A DNA stretch of 64,000 nucleotides, taken from the NCBI RefSeq assembly GCF_003314975.1, contig NZ_QNRF01000001.1, positions 620,001 to 684,000 of the forward strand, written 5' to 3'. This DNA comes from Marinomonas aquiplantarum. Lineage in GTDB: Bacteria; Pseudomonadota; Gammaproteobacteria; Pseudomonadales; Marinomonadaceae. A model generated the notes under the pieces. That model searched no databases, had not been told where the DNA came from, and was given only the letters and a program-made list of their open reading frames with translations. Shown in pieces: positions 35,196-44,176 of the stretch (positions are counted from its first letter, which is position 1; every line of letters starts with the position of its first letter). A program made the position numbers and the translations under genes.

Positions 35196-36443
35196 TTACA
35201 TGCTGGCTTTGATTGCACGAGCTAGCTTGTCTACGGCTTCTTCAGATGTCATAGAGTCATCGTTGAAGAAGTTAGTCACGACGTCAAAGATAGCGCCCTG
35301 AACCATAGAGTTTACTGCCATGCCATGCGCCATACTTGGTACAAGGTTGCCTGTTGTTGAACTGGCTAGGAAAGAATCCATTGCAGAGTGCGCGCAAGTA
35401 TCAAACTTATCACGAGGCATGTTCAAGCGTGTTGGGATAGAACCCTTGTTCAAGTTAAAGGTTTCTTGGAACTTAGGCTCAAGAATCAAACGAGCAAGGT
35501 CTTTTTGTGCGACTTGCTGTTCTTTACCGTCAACTTTAAACATCGCTAGAGAGTCGATGTTGAAGGTGAACGCATCGCTTGTACCTGGTGCAGGGTAGCA
35601 AACATAGTCGATACCGGCTTTTTTGCCCGCCGCAGTGAATTCACCTTTGGCCCAGTCACCCATGATTTGCATTGCTGCTTCACCATTGATCACCATAGAC
35701 GTAGCGATGTTCCAGTCGCGACCAGAGAAACCTGTGTCAACGAATTCACGCATTTGTTTGAATGTGCTGAATACGTCGATCATGTCTTGGCTGCGTAGGG
35801 TTTTGTCAGATAGACCAATGAACGCGCTGTTGTAGAACTTAGAGCCTTTAGACAGTGCAATGGCTTCGAACAAAGTCGCGTCTTGCCAAGCTTGACCACC
35901 GTGAGCTAATGGTGTGAAACCAGCGGCTTTGATTTTTTTCGCTTCAGTGATGAATTGATCCCAAGTAGTTGGGATAGAAGCGCCGGCTTTACGGAATACT
36001 TCAGGGTTCGCCCACATCCAGTTTACACGGTGAACGTTTACTGGTGCGGCAACGTAGTGACCATCGTACTTCATGACTTCGCTGACAACACCAGGCAGGA
36101 TGACATCCCAATCGCCTGCTTCAGCAACATCGTCAAGGTTGGTTAGGAAACCTAGATCGCCCCATTCTTGAATAGTAGGGCCTTTGATTTGAGCGGCAGA
36201 AGGTGGGTTGCCAGCAATGGCGCGAGATTTTAGAACTGTCATGGCCGACTCACCGCCACCACCTGCGACTGCAAAGTCTTTCCAAGTGTGACCAGCGTCA
36301 ACCATTTCGTCTTTAAGAACGTTGATGGCTGCGGCTTCACCGCCTGATGTCCACCAGTGAAGAACTTCCACTTCACCAGCTTGGCTTTGTGCCGCCGCTA
36401 ATGAAAGTGCAACAGATGTTAATCCTAAGGCAATTTTTTTCAT
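35196..36443 (-). CDS. gtsA: Sugar ABC transporter periplasmic binding protein (GtsA type)
   Basis: A 415-residue binding protein. The signal peptide MKKIALGLTSVALSLAAAQSQA is followed by the mature start GEVEVLHWWTSGGEAAAINVLK, typical of the glucose/mannose binding proteins GtsA/GltB. Aromatic residues (HWW, WMW, WDQF) probably stack on the sugar. It is the first gene of gtsABCD and lies just downstream of gltR-gtrS on the same strand, in the order seen in Pseudomonas. Glucose or a related hexose is therefore the likely ligand, by inference from context. Confidence 0.9.
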   Translation of the reverse strand: MKKIALGLTSVALSLAAAQSQAGEVEVLHWWTSGGEAAAINVLKDEMVDAGHTWKDFAVAGGGGESAMTVLKSRAIAGNPPSAAQIKGPTIQEWGDLGFLTNLDDVAEAGDWDVILPGVVSEVMKYDGHYVAAPVNVHRVNWMWANPEVFRKAGASIPTTWDQFITEAKKIKAAGFTPLAHGGQAWQDATLFEAIALSKGSKFYNSAFIGLSDKTLRSQDMIDVFSTFKQMREFVDTGFSGRDWNIATSMVINGEAAMQIMGDWAKGEFTAAGKKAGIDYVCYPAPGTSDAFTFNIDSLAMFKVDGKEQQVAQKDLARLILEPKFQETFNLNKGSIPTRLNMPRDKFDTCAHSAMDSFLASSTTGNLVPSMAHGMAVNSMVQGAIFDVVTNFFNDDSMTSEEAVDKLARAIKASM

Positions 36444-36654
36444 GATAGAAACCTTTGTTATTGTTATTTCATCTTGTCAAATGCGCGTTGGCTTTGACTA
36501 TGTTTGATTATTCTTATTTCGTACAAGTTTACTGAAAGTCAGCTTAAGCCTTTATACGAGTTAGTGAATTTAGCAAAGTAAGTCAAGGGAAGGGGTAAAG
36601 TAGAGCAACCTAATGTAACAAAGTCTTGCAAGACTGAGGATTAACTATGATTTT

Positions 36655-38121
36655 CTAGTGGCGAGGCAGCCAAACTTTGGCTTCTAAACCTTGCACTGGT
36701 TGGTTGCTCAAGGTGACTTCACCGCCGTGAGCGCGTGCGATATTTCGCGCAATACTCAAGCCTAAGCCCATACCGGTGGGGTGGCCATTGTGTTCATCAA
36801 TAAGACGAGTATAGGGTTGAAAGACCTTGTCGATTTTGTCGATTGGAATGCCTGGGCCTTGGTCGCAAATACGAATGCAAACGCCTTCTTCATCGTCTTC
36901 TATGTGAATGGTGGCACGTTTACCATAGTACAAAGCGTTATCGACCAAGTTGCCTAAGCAACGTTTAATGGCCAAAGGTTTGCCAATATAAGGGTGTTTT
37001 AATTCTCCTTTGAGAATGATTTTAATGCTGTGTAAATTGGCCGTTACCTGCATGTCTTTGAGCATGCGGCTAATGTCGACTTCGACACGATTTTCATGAA
37101 TATCTGTCTCTTTTACGCTTTGTAATGCGCCTTTTACCAGCATGTCCAAATCTTCTAGGTCACGGATCATGGCATCGCGAATGTCATCTTCGTCGAGCAT
37201 TTCTGCCCGTAATCGTAATCGAGTAATAGGGGTTTTTAAATCGTGGGAAATGGCAGCGAACAGCCTTTCTCTGTCATTTAAATAACGTTGAATTCGACGT
37301 TGCATATCATTAAAGGCTTTGGCGGTATTTCGGACTTCGACGCTGCCATTTTCTTTCATCGGGCGCCAATCACCTTGCCCGAAACGTTCTGCCGCTCTGG
37401 CCAGTGTCGCCAAGGGTCTGGTCACACGTCTTAGAATAACAATGCTCAATAACAGCACGGTAATAACCGACATGGCCATGGAAAAGAGTCGGTCACCACT
37501 GACTGCTGTGGTGTCATCTAAAAAGTAAGGGTCAGGCATTAAGCTGGCAAGATAGAGCCAATCTTTCTCGTTAATGGGGATCTGAATCACAATAATCGGT
37601 GGAGTGAGTGGTTTCACAAGCAAACTATGATGTCCCCAACGCTCCGGCAAGTCCATCAAACGGGTCTGGTTATTGATGACATGTAAGTCACTGGGGCTAG
37701 AAAAAGCGATTTTGGCGTTATGAATACCAAGTTGCTTCACCAGAGTGTCATTCACTTCCTGTTTTACAACGTCTTTTAACGGAGACGGTTCCAAAGGGTT
37801 GATAAGGATCTCTTCTTTGTTGAGAGTAACAAAAAAGCGGGTGCCGCCCATGTCTTGTAATTGGTCTATGACAATGTGGCGATAGTTGGTTGGCAATGAG
37901 GTGAAATAGCTGACTGTCGCTGCAATACGAAACGCCATATGTTTAGAGACTTCGCGTACGTTTTGTTCGGTATCTGATTCCAACTGTCGTAGCCAGAAAG
38001 TCGAGCTAATAAATTGCGCGCTCGCCACCCCTAACGCCATGATGATAAGGATCTGTCCTGTTAAAGACTGAGACCAGCGCTTTAGTCGTTTGGACAAGAG
38101 AGGAGAGGCGTTAGTTGACAT
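36655..38121 (-). CDS. gtrS: Sensor histidine kinase, GtrS-like
   Basis: A 488-residue membrane kinase. TM1 (about 22-42) and TM2 (about 205-225) flank a periplasmic sensor domain of roughly 160 residues. A HAMP segment, the H box FAAISHDLKTPITRLRLRAEML and an ATPase domain (NLVDNALYYG, DQGPGIP, TGMGLGLSIARN) follow; all motifs are intact. It overlaps the regulator gene by 11 bp. In Pseudomonas, GtrS senses ketogluconate-type ligands and tunes glucose uptake; adjacency to gtsABCD here suggests the same kind of role. Confidence 0.87.
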   Translation of the reverse strand: MSTNASPLLSKRLKRWSQSLTGQILIIMALGVASAQFISSTFWLRQLESDTEQNVREVSKHMAFRIAATVSYFTSLPTNYRHIVIDQLQDMGGTRFFVTLNKEEILINPLEPSPLKDVVKQEVNDTLVKQLGIHNAKIAFSSPSDLHVINNQTRLMDLPERWGHHSLLVKPLTPPIIVIQIPINEKDWLYLASLMPDPYFLDDTTAVSGDRLFSMAMSVITVLLLSIVILRRVTRPLATLARAAERFGQGDWRPMKENGSVEVRNTAKAFNDMQRRIQRYLNDRERLFAAISHDLKTPITRLRLRAEMLDEDDIRDAMIRDLEDLDMLVKGALQSVKETDIHENRVEVDISRMLKDMQVTANLHSIKIILKGELKHPYIGKPLAIKRCLGNLVDNALYYGKRATIHIEDDEEGVCIRICDQGPGIPIDKIDKVFQPYTRLIDEHNGHPTGMGLGLSIARNIARAHGGEVTLSNQPVQGLEAKVWLPRH

Positions 38122-38851
38122 GATCGAGGGCGTTGACCGAAGCGGTTAATATATAGCCCTGGCCGCGAACGGTTTTGATTAATTGTGGGTGACGAGCGTC
38201 TTCCCTTAGTCTATGACGTAAGCGACTAACATGCACATCGATAAAACGATCAAGAGGCGTACTGTCTCGTCCGCGAGTATTTTCGGCAATGTGCTCTCGG
38301 GTAAGTACTTCGCCTGGGTTTTTCAAAAACAACATAAGTAGGTTGTAGTCGGCCCCTGAGAGGGATTCTTTTTCATCAGCGTAATGAAGCTCGCGAGATA
38401 AAGTGTCGAGGGTGAAATCGGCGAAATGATAAAAGCGATGCGCTTCGTTCGCATGATGGTGTTCACTGACTTCGATTTGCTCCATGCGACGTAAAATGGC
38501 TTTCATTCTCGCCAGTAGCTCACGAGGATTAAAAGGTTTAGCCAGATAATCGTCCGCACCAATTTCGAGACCAATAATACGGTCCATTTCATCGGAATTG
38601 GCCGTCAACATAATCACAGGGACTTGTGATTGCTCTCGTAGTCCGCGACAGACAGAAAAGCCGTCCTGGCCAGGTAACATGATGTCTAAAATGACCAGGT
38701 CTATGTGTTGGTTCGGATCAAAGTCCGCCAAAAAGGCTTCCCCCGACTCGGCGGTGAAAACCGTAAACTGATGCTTTTCTAAATAGGATTTGAGCAGGGT
38801 GCGAATCTCGTCATCATCGTCTACCACATAGATATGTTTGGCTTTGGTCAT
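38111..38851 (-). CDS. gltR: OmpR-family response regulator, GltR-like
   Basis: A 246-residue two-domain regulator. The receiver has the acidic cluster DDDDE (about 11-15), phospho-acceptor Asp56 in VILDIMLPGQDG and the conserved Lys in DYLAKPFNPREL. The C-terminal winged helix (LSGADYNLLMLFLKNPGEVLTREHIAENTRGRD, then DVHVSRLRHRLRED) binds DNA. It overlaps the start of gtrS. Position and family suggest control of the adjacent gtsABCD operon. The divergent fructokinase gene lies 203 bp away across a spacer with a 20-bp palindrome. Confidence 0.88.
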   Translation of the reverse strand: MTKAKHIYVVDDDDEIRTLLKSYLEKHQFTVFTAESGEAFLADFDPNQHIDLVILDIMLPGQDGFSVCRGLREQSQVPVIMLTANSDEMDRIIGLEIGADDYLAKPFNPRELLARMKAILRRMEQIEVSEHHHANEAHRFYHFADFTLDTLSRELHYADEKESLSGADYNLLMLFLKNPGEVLTREHIAENTRGRDSTPLDRFIDVHVSRLRHRLREDARHPQLIKTVRGQGYILTASVNALDHVN

Positions 38852-38969
38852 ACTTTTGCTCAGTTACTCGCGGACAAGTTAAATTGTAATTGTTATCGGC
38901 TTCGAGTCTAGCAAGAAAGTACCATTGAACCAATTGGCTAAAGAGGGTTTGCCGTTCTGGAATTTAAAT

Positions 38970-38989
38970 AAATTAAATTGATTTAATTT
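38970..38989. promoter_or_regulatory. 20-bp palindrome in the gltR/fructokinase divergent spacer
   Basis: 9-bp arms AAATTAAAT/ATTTAATTT around a central TG. Size and symmetry suit a LacI-family or similar dimer operator. It lies 65 bp upstream of the fructokinase ATG. The AT-only arms lower the confidence. Confidence 0.5.
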
Positions 38990-39054
38990 CTTCCCACCTG
39001 CATAATTTTTCGACTAATCTTACCCTTGTTTATGAAATTTAAGAGATAAAGACA

Positions 39055-40026
39055 ATGACAACAAAAGTGATGGCGTTCGGTGAAGCCCTGATTGACTTCC
39101 TATCTAATGGTGCAACTAAAGCCGGTGAATTAGAGTCTTTCACCAAATTTCCGGGCGGCGCTCCGGCCAATGTGGCGGTTGCTGTCGCGCGTTTAGGCGG
39201 TAACAGTCACTTTGTTGGTCAAGTTGGTGATGACGCCTTCGGTCACTTTTTAAAAGCGTCACTAGAAGATTATGGTGTTGAAACCAGTAAAATGCTGATG
39301 ACTCAAGAAGCGAAAACCGCTTTAGCCTTTGTGAGTTTGGATGACACTGGGGAGCGCAGTTTTGAATTCTATCGCAGCCCGTCAGCGGACATCTTGTTCC
39401 GTGAGAAAGACTTTGATGCGAGTTGGTTTGCCGATGCTAAAGGGGTATTCCATACCTGTTCGAACACCTTAACTGATGCTGATATTACTAAAGCTACCTT
39501 GGCTGGTATCAAGATGGCGAAACAGGCTAATTGGATTGTCAGCATCGATGTGAATTTGCGTACTAACTTATGGCCGAATGGTCAGGTTGATACGCAACGA
39601 GTGATTGATTGGATGCAGTCGGCGGATGTCGTCAAAGCCAGTTTGGAAGAACTGGCGGTTATGGCTGAAGATCCTTTTGCGTTAATTGATGAGTCTTTAA
39701 ACGCTGGAGTCACCTTATTTGTATTAACAGATGGTGGCAACCCAATTCGCTTCTACACTAAAGGTCAAGCAGAAGGCACAGTCACCACGCCTAAAGTGGA
39801 GGTGAAAGACACGACGGCGGCGGGTGATGCATTTGTTGGCGGCTTGTTGTACCAATTGGCTGAGCAGGGTGGTGATCGTCAAGCTTTGGCGAATTTGTCG
39901 CAACAAGACCTGCATAACGTGATCCGTTTTGCGGCAGCCTGTGGTGCGGATTCTGTGACGAAGTTGGGTGCGTACCCATCGTTGCCCAACTTGGCGCAAG
40001 CGGAAGCGCAACTGAAGCAGTTCTAA
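39055..40026 (+). CDS. scrK: PfkB-family carbohydrate kinase, probable fructokinase
   Basis: A 323-residue ribokinase-superfamily sugar kinase. MAFGEALIDFLS (substrate region), FPGGAPANVAVAVARLGG and the second PfkB signature DTTAAGDAFVGGLLYQL (catalytic Asp in AAGDAF, anion hole) are complete. Overall similarity is to bacterial ScrK/CscK fructokinases. Placed before the alpha-glucoside operon, it would phosphorylate the fructose released when AglA splits sucrose. AAGAGATAAAGAC precedes the ATG and an intrinsic terminator follows. Confidence 0.88.
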   Translation: MTTKVMAFGEALIDFLSNGATKAGELESFTKFPGGAPANVAVAVARLGGNSHFVGQVGDDAFGHFLKASLEDYGVETSKMLMTQEAKTALAFVSLDDTGERSFEFYRSPSADILFREKDFDASWFADAKGVFHTCSNTLTDADITKATLAGIKMAKQANWIVSIDVNLRTNLWPNGQVDTQRVIDWMQSADVVKASLEELAVMAEDPFALIDESLNAGVTLFVLTDGGNPIRFYTKGQAEGTVTTPKVEVKDTTAAGDAFVGGLLYQLAEQGGDRQALANLSQQDLHNVIRFAAACGADSVTKLGAYPSLPNLAQAEAQLKQF

Positions 40027-40105
40027 TGCCGCTGTTTGACCGTGCAATTCGGTTTTTGAGTTAAACGGTTAAGAATAAATTCAGTGTGTTCAGAATTCTA
40101 TTAAG

Positions 40106-40130
40106 AGCGTGGCTTGGCCACGCTTTTTTT
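40106..40130 (+). terminator. Intrinsic terminator of the fructokinase gene
   Basis: An 8-bp perfect stem AGCGTGGC/GCCACGCT with a 3-nt loop, followed by seven T. Confidence 0.92.
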
Positions 40131-40353
40131 GTGCCTGTTGGACAGCGTACTAAAACCAAGAAATGTTAGAAAAAATGACCACTTATTCGATTTTACAGGA
40201 CGTTGAGTGTCTAAAATCTCCCCAAAAAAACCACTCTGTTGTATTTTTGTACAAAAAGTGAAATGAAATATTGCTCGCTTTTTTACCAAAACATACTAAA
40301 TTGAAAATAGAATTAAGATAATATTAAGGATATCGGAAGCTTGAAGCTGGGGC

Positions 40354-40373
40354 TTTGATTGTTAATAATCAAA
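40354..40373. promoter_or_regulatory. Candidate operator upstream of aglE
   Basis: TTTGATT and AATCAAA arms around GTTAAT; a 20-bp palindrome with one mismatched pair. It lies 104 bp before the aglE ATG. The LacI-type regulator encoded at the end of the cluster is a candidate binder. Confidence 0.5.
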
Positions 40374-40476
40374 AACCTTCTTAATCCTTATAGAAGAAGT
40401 GAGAACCTTGTTTCGACTCATGATAATAACAAACAAAGGCAAGCTTAGGGTTTCCTTAGCGAGTCTGTAAGGAGCA

Positions 40477-41832
40477 ATGATGAAAAAATCCATTCTGTCT
40501 ATGGCAGTTGCCATGACTCTTTCCGCGACCTCTGCATCTGCAGCCGATCTTGTTTTCAAGCCTGGCGAAGACTCTCGTTTCCATTGGGAAAATTACGAAG
40601 CGTTGAAATCGACAGATTTGTCCGGTGAAACCATTTCTGTATTCGGTCCTTGGATGGGCGATGAGAAAGCCAACTTCGATCGCGTAATTGCGTATTTTGA
40701 AGAAGCAACAGGCGCTAAAGTAAGTTACGCGGGTTCCGACTCTTTCGAGCAGCAGATTGTTATTGATGCTCAAGCGGGCAGTGCACCAAACGTTTCCGTC
40801 TTTCCTCAGCCAGGTTTAGCGGCTGATTTAGCGGCGAAAGGCTTTCTGACGCCACTAAACGATAACGTTAAAGAGGCCGTAGCGAAAGATTACGCTGCGG
40901 GTCAATCTTGGGTTGATTTGGCGACCTTTGAAAATGGTCAAGGCAAAGATGAATTCTACGGTGTTTTCTACCGTGCGGATTTAAAATCTTTGGTTTGGTA
41001 TTCGCCTGATAACTTCGCTGACGCGGGTTATGACATCCCAGAAACCATGGAAGAATTAAAAGCACTGACCAAAGAAATCGTCGCTGACGGTGGTACGCCT
41101 TGGTGTATTGGTCTGGGTTCTGGTGCGGCGACAGGTTGGCCAGCAACAGACTGGGTAGAAGATTTGTTACTTCGTACTCAACCAGCGTCTGTGTATGATC
41201 AATGGGTTACCAATGAGGTGAAATTTGATGATCCACGTATTGTGGGTGCCATCGAAGAGTTTGGTTGGTTCGCGCGCAATGATGAATACGTTGATGGTGG
41301 TGCCGGTGCGGTGTCTTCGACTGACTTCCGTGACAGCCCAAAAGGCTTGTTCCAGTCGCCGCCAAAATGTTACATGCACCGTCAAGCGTCTTTCATTCCA
41401 GCGTTCTTCCCAGAAGGAACAGAGCTTGGTTTGGATGCTGACTTCTTTTACTTCCCATCTTATGAGTCGAAAGGCCTAGGTAATCCAGTATTGGGTGCCG
41501 GTACTTTGGTGAGTATTACCAATGACTCTAAAGGTGCTCGTGCGTTTATTGATTTCATCCGTTCGCCTATTGCTCACGAGTTGTGGATGGCACAAACCGG
41601 TTTCTTGTCGGCTCACTTGGGTGCTAACCCAGAGCTGTACTCAAGCGACGCGGCGCGTAAGCAGGGTGAAATTTTGCGTTACGCTACCACTTTCCGTTTT
41701 GATGGCTCTGATTTGATGCCAGGTAAGATCGGTGCGGGTTCTTTCTGGACTGGCATGGTCGACTACACTGGCGGTAAAGAGGCTGAAGAAGTTGCGAAAG
41801 ACATTCAGAAAACCTGGGATGCGTTGAAGTAA
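40477..41832 (+). CDS. aglE: Alpha-glucoside ABC transporter binding protein (AglE)
   Basis: A 451-residue periplasmic binding protein with a signal peptide ending SASAAD. The mature sequence (ETISVFGPWMGDEKANFDRVIAYFEEATGAKVSYAG, then DWVEDLLLRTQPASVYDQWV) matches AglE of the rhizobial agl system, which binds sucrose, trehalose, maltose and other alpha-glucosides. AAGGAGC precedes the ATG. It is the first gene of aglEFGKA and is followed by a strong terminator-like hairpin, so it should be made in excess over the permease. Confidence 0.92.
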   Translation: MMKKSILSMAVAMTLSATSASAADLVFKPGEDSRFHWENYEALKSTDLSGETISVFGPWMGDEKANFDRVIAYFEEATGAKVSYAGSDSFEQQIVIDAQAGSAPNVSVFPQPGLAADLAAKGFLTPLNDNVKEAVAKDYAAGQSWVDLATFENGQGKDEFYGVFYRADLKSLVWYSPDNFADAGYDIPETMEELKALTKEIVADGGTPWCIGLGSGAATGWPATDWVEDLLLRTQPASVYDQWVTNEVKFDDPRIVGAIEEFGWFARNDEYVDGGAGAVSSTDFRDSPKGLFQSPPKCYMHRQASFIPAFFPEGTELGLDADFFYFPSYESKGLGNPVLGAGTLVSITNDSKGARAFIDFIRSPIAHELWMAQTGFLSAHLGANPELYSSDAARKQGEILRYATTFRFDGSDLMPGKIGAGSFWTGMVDYTGGKEAEEVAKDIQKTWDALK

Positions 41833-41843
41833 TCCCTTTTGTT

Positions 41844-41880
41844 AAGCCCCCAAGTAATCTTGTTTGCTTGGGGGCTTTTT
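41844..41880 (+). terminator. Terminator-like hairpin between aglE and aglF
   Basis: Perfect 11-bp arms AAGCCCCCAAG/CTTGGGGGCTT (41844-41854 and 41867-41877), 12-nt loop, then a short run of T. It should work as a partial terminator within the operon and lower permease expression relative to aglE. Confidence 0.88.
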
Positions 41881-41950
41881 GTAATTTATTTGCCAGATAA
41901 AAGATGAAGGACGTGAGTCCTGTTCATCGTAAATGTACCTTGGAGATGTT

Positions 41951-42961
41951 ATGGCCCAGCTCGCTTCTGCACTAGCGATTATGATAATGGGTGTATTGGG
42001 ATGCGCTGCCTATTTTTACGGATCTAATTTTTTATTAGATAAACTATTTCCGACTAAAGACCGACCTTATGAGCAGATTGCGCGAAATTTGCGTACTGCG
42101 AATATGGTTCGCCCTTGGTTGTTTTTAGGCCCTGCTGTTCTACTGCTAACCTTTTATTTATTCTATCCTGTGATCGATTCTTTCCGTCTGTCTTTCTTTG
42201 ACCGAACGGGCGATGAGTTCGTTGGCCTTTCCAATTACGTTTGGTTGTTTGGCAGTGATGAGTTCTTTGAGTCGTTCCGCAATAACATGTTGTGGTTGAT
42301 TGTTGTGCCGACGGCGGCGACCTTTTTTGGTTTGATTATCGCCACTATGACCGACCGAATTTGGTGGGGCAATATCGCCAAAAGTCTGATCTTTATGCCG
42401 ATGGCCATTTCTTTCATTGGTGCTTCGGTGATCTGGAAATTTATTTACGATTTCCGCAGCGGTGATGATGCGCAGATTGGTTTATTAAATGCCATTGTGG
42501 TGTTTTTTGGTGGTGAGCCGCAAAACTGGATCACCATTCCTTTCTGGAACAACTTTTTCTTAATGATCATCCTCGTTTGGATTCAAACCGGTTTTGCTAT
42601 GGTCATCTTGTCTGCTGCGTTACGTGGTATTCCTGATGAAACCATTGAAGCAGCGGTATTGGACGGTGCCAACGGCTTGCAAATTTTCTTCAAAATCATG
42701 GTGCCGCAGATTTGGGGAACCATTGCCGTGGTTTGGACAACCATTACCATTCTGGTACTAAAAGTATTCGATATCGTGTTGGCTATGACGAATGGTCAGT
42801 GGGATACACAAGTATTAGCCAATCAGATGTTTGATTGGATGTTCCGTGGCGGCGGCGATTTCGGCCGTGGCGCGGTTGTTGCAATTGTTATTATGGTGTT
42901 GGTAATTCCTATCATGATTTGGAACATTAAGCGTGCAAACGCAGAAATGGAGGGACGTTAA
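41951..42961 (+). CDS. aglF: Alpha-glucoside ABC transporter permease (AglF)
   Basis: A 336-residue permease from the ATG at 41951, supported by GGAG 7 nt upstream; an ATG at 41933 in frame has no such site. It has an N-terminal helix, then the six-helix core with the EAA motif TIEAAVLDGANGLQIFFKIMVPQIWG. The extra N-terminal helix before PWLFLGPAVLLLTFYLFYPVIDSF is typical of AglF. Its stop lies one base before the aglG ATG, so the two permeases are coupled. Confidence 0.92.
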   Translation: MAQLASALAIMIMGVLGCAAYFYGSNFLLDKLFPTKDRPYEQIARNLRTANMVRPWLFLGPAVLLLTFYLFYPVIDSFRLSFFDRTGDEFVGLSNYVWLFGSDEFFESFRNNMLWLIVVPTAATFFGLIIATMTDRIWWGNIAKSLIFMPMAISFIGASVIWKFIYDFRSGDDAQIGLLNAIVVFFGGEPQNWITIPFWNNFFLMIILVWIQTGFAMVILSAALRGIPDETIEAAVLDGANGLQIFFKIMVPQIWGTIAVVWTTITILVLKVFDIVLAMTNGQWDTQVLANQMFDWMFRGGGDFGRGAVVAIVIMVLVIPIMIWNIKRANAEMEGR

Positions 42962-42962
42962 T

Positions 42963-44105
42963 ATGGTTGCCTCTTCAAAGCGTACGCCGCTGACTTTTTT
43001 AGTACATGCCACTGTGTTGTTTTTGGTGGTGCTGTGGACCATCCCAACAGCAGGTTTGTTTATTTCATCGATTCGCGATAAGGATCAACTTTCGGTATCT
43101 GGCTGGTGGACGGCCTTATCAACCTCTGAACAACGTCTTGTGGCAAGGGCTTATGAGCCTAAATCACAAGTACAACAAGGTGATCGCTTTGAGATTCGCG
43201 GTAACTTGTTGGAAGGTGGTAACGGTGAGATCGCGCGATTTGGTTTTAGCTCACTAAAGCCTGAAGCTTATGCGGCTGGTGACGTAGCCGAGATGAAAAA
43301 AGGCCGCACTTTGCAGGTCAATGCAAATGGCGATTATGTTTTGTCTTCACCGACTGAATGGAAAGGCTCTCGTGGCCAGCGAATTTTCTACACCGCCGAA
43401 ATCCCACCGCGTTTCACTTTAGATAACTATCGCGAAGTGTTGAGTGCGGAAGGTCTAGGCCAATCTTTCATTAACTCTCTGACGGTGACCATTCCAGCGA
43501 CCATTATTCCTATTTTGGTGGCGGCGTTTGCGGCTTATGCCTTGGCGTGGATGCGTTTTCCTGGACGTGCCTTGCTGATTGCTGGCGTCGTAGGTTTACT
43601 GGTTGTGCCGTTACAGATGTCATTGATTCCGTTGCTTAAGAGTTACAACTTGATTGGCGAATTTTTTGGGGTAGGTTCAAAAACCTATGTGGGGATTTGG
43701 CTTGCACATACAGGATTTGGCTTACCGCTGGCGATTTATCTACTGCGTAATTACATCTCGGGTTTGCCGGGCGAAATTATTGAATCGGCACGTGTCGATG
43801 GGGCCTCTGACTTTGATATTTTCCGCAAAATCATTTTGCCTTTGTCTTTCCCTGCGTTGGCGTCTTTTGCCATCTTCCAATTCCTTTGGGTATGGAATGA
43901 TTTGCTCATTGCCATGGTGTTCTTGGGCAATAATCAGGAGCATTTGGTACTGACTGGGCAGTTACGTGAGCTCTTGGGTTCTCGTGGCGGTAACTGGGAG
44001 ATTCTGACGGCGTCTGCCTTTATCACCATTATTATTCCGTTATTGGTCTTCTTTAGCTTACAGCGCTATTTAGTGCGCGGTTTGCTGGCAGGCTCTGTGA
44101 AATAA
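42963..44105 (+). CDS. aglG: Alpha-glucoside ABC transporter permease (AglG)
   Basis: A 380-residue permease starting at the ATG at 42963; GGAGGG lies upstream, and the longer frame from 42933 is rejected. It has a large soluble insertion between TM1 (about 12-35) and the remaining helices, seen as a polar stretch of about 120 residues, a known AglG feature. The EAA loop IIESARVDGASDFDIFRKIILPLSFP contacts AglK. It ends RGLLAGSVK. Confidence 0.92.
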   Translation: MVASSKRTPLTFLVHATVLFLVVLWTIPTAGLFISSIRDKDQLSVSGWWTALSTSEQRLVARAYEPKSQVQQGDRFEIRGNLLEGGNGEIARFGFSSLKPEAYAAGDVAEMKKGRTLQVNANGDYVLSSPTEWKGSRGQRIFYTAEIPPRFTLDNYREVLSAEGLGQSFINSLTVTIPATIIPILVAAFAAYALAWMRFPGRALLIAGVVGLLVVPLQMSLIPLLKSYNLIGEFFGVGSKTYVGIWLAHTGFGLPLAIYLLRNYISGLPGEIIESARVDGASDFDIFRKIILPLSFPALASFAIFQFLWVWNDLLIAMVFLGNNQEHLVLTGQLRELLGSRGGNWEILTASAFITIIIPLLVFFSLQRYLVRGLLAGSVK

Positions 44106-44176
44106 AACCACCTAGGCGAGTGGGTTGAGCCAAGCTCCCCACTCAAGGTAAGCATTTAGATTGAGGCATTTAAATC

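Larger units (their letters stand above)
40027..40476. other. Intergenic region between fructokinase and aglE
   Basis: A 450-bp region with the fructokinase terminator near its start (40106-40130) and a 20-bp near-palindrome at 40354-40373 about 100 bp before aglE. No convincing gene was seen. The agl promoter must lie here, but no clear sigma-70 boxes were found. Confidence 0.5.
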
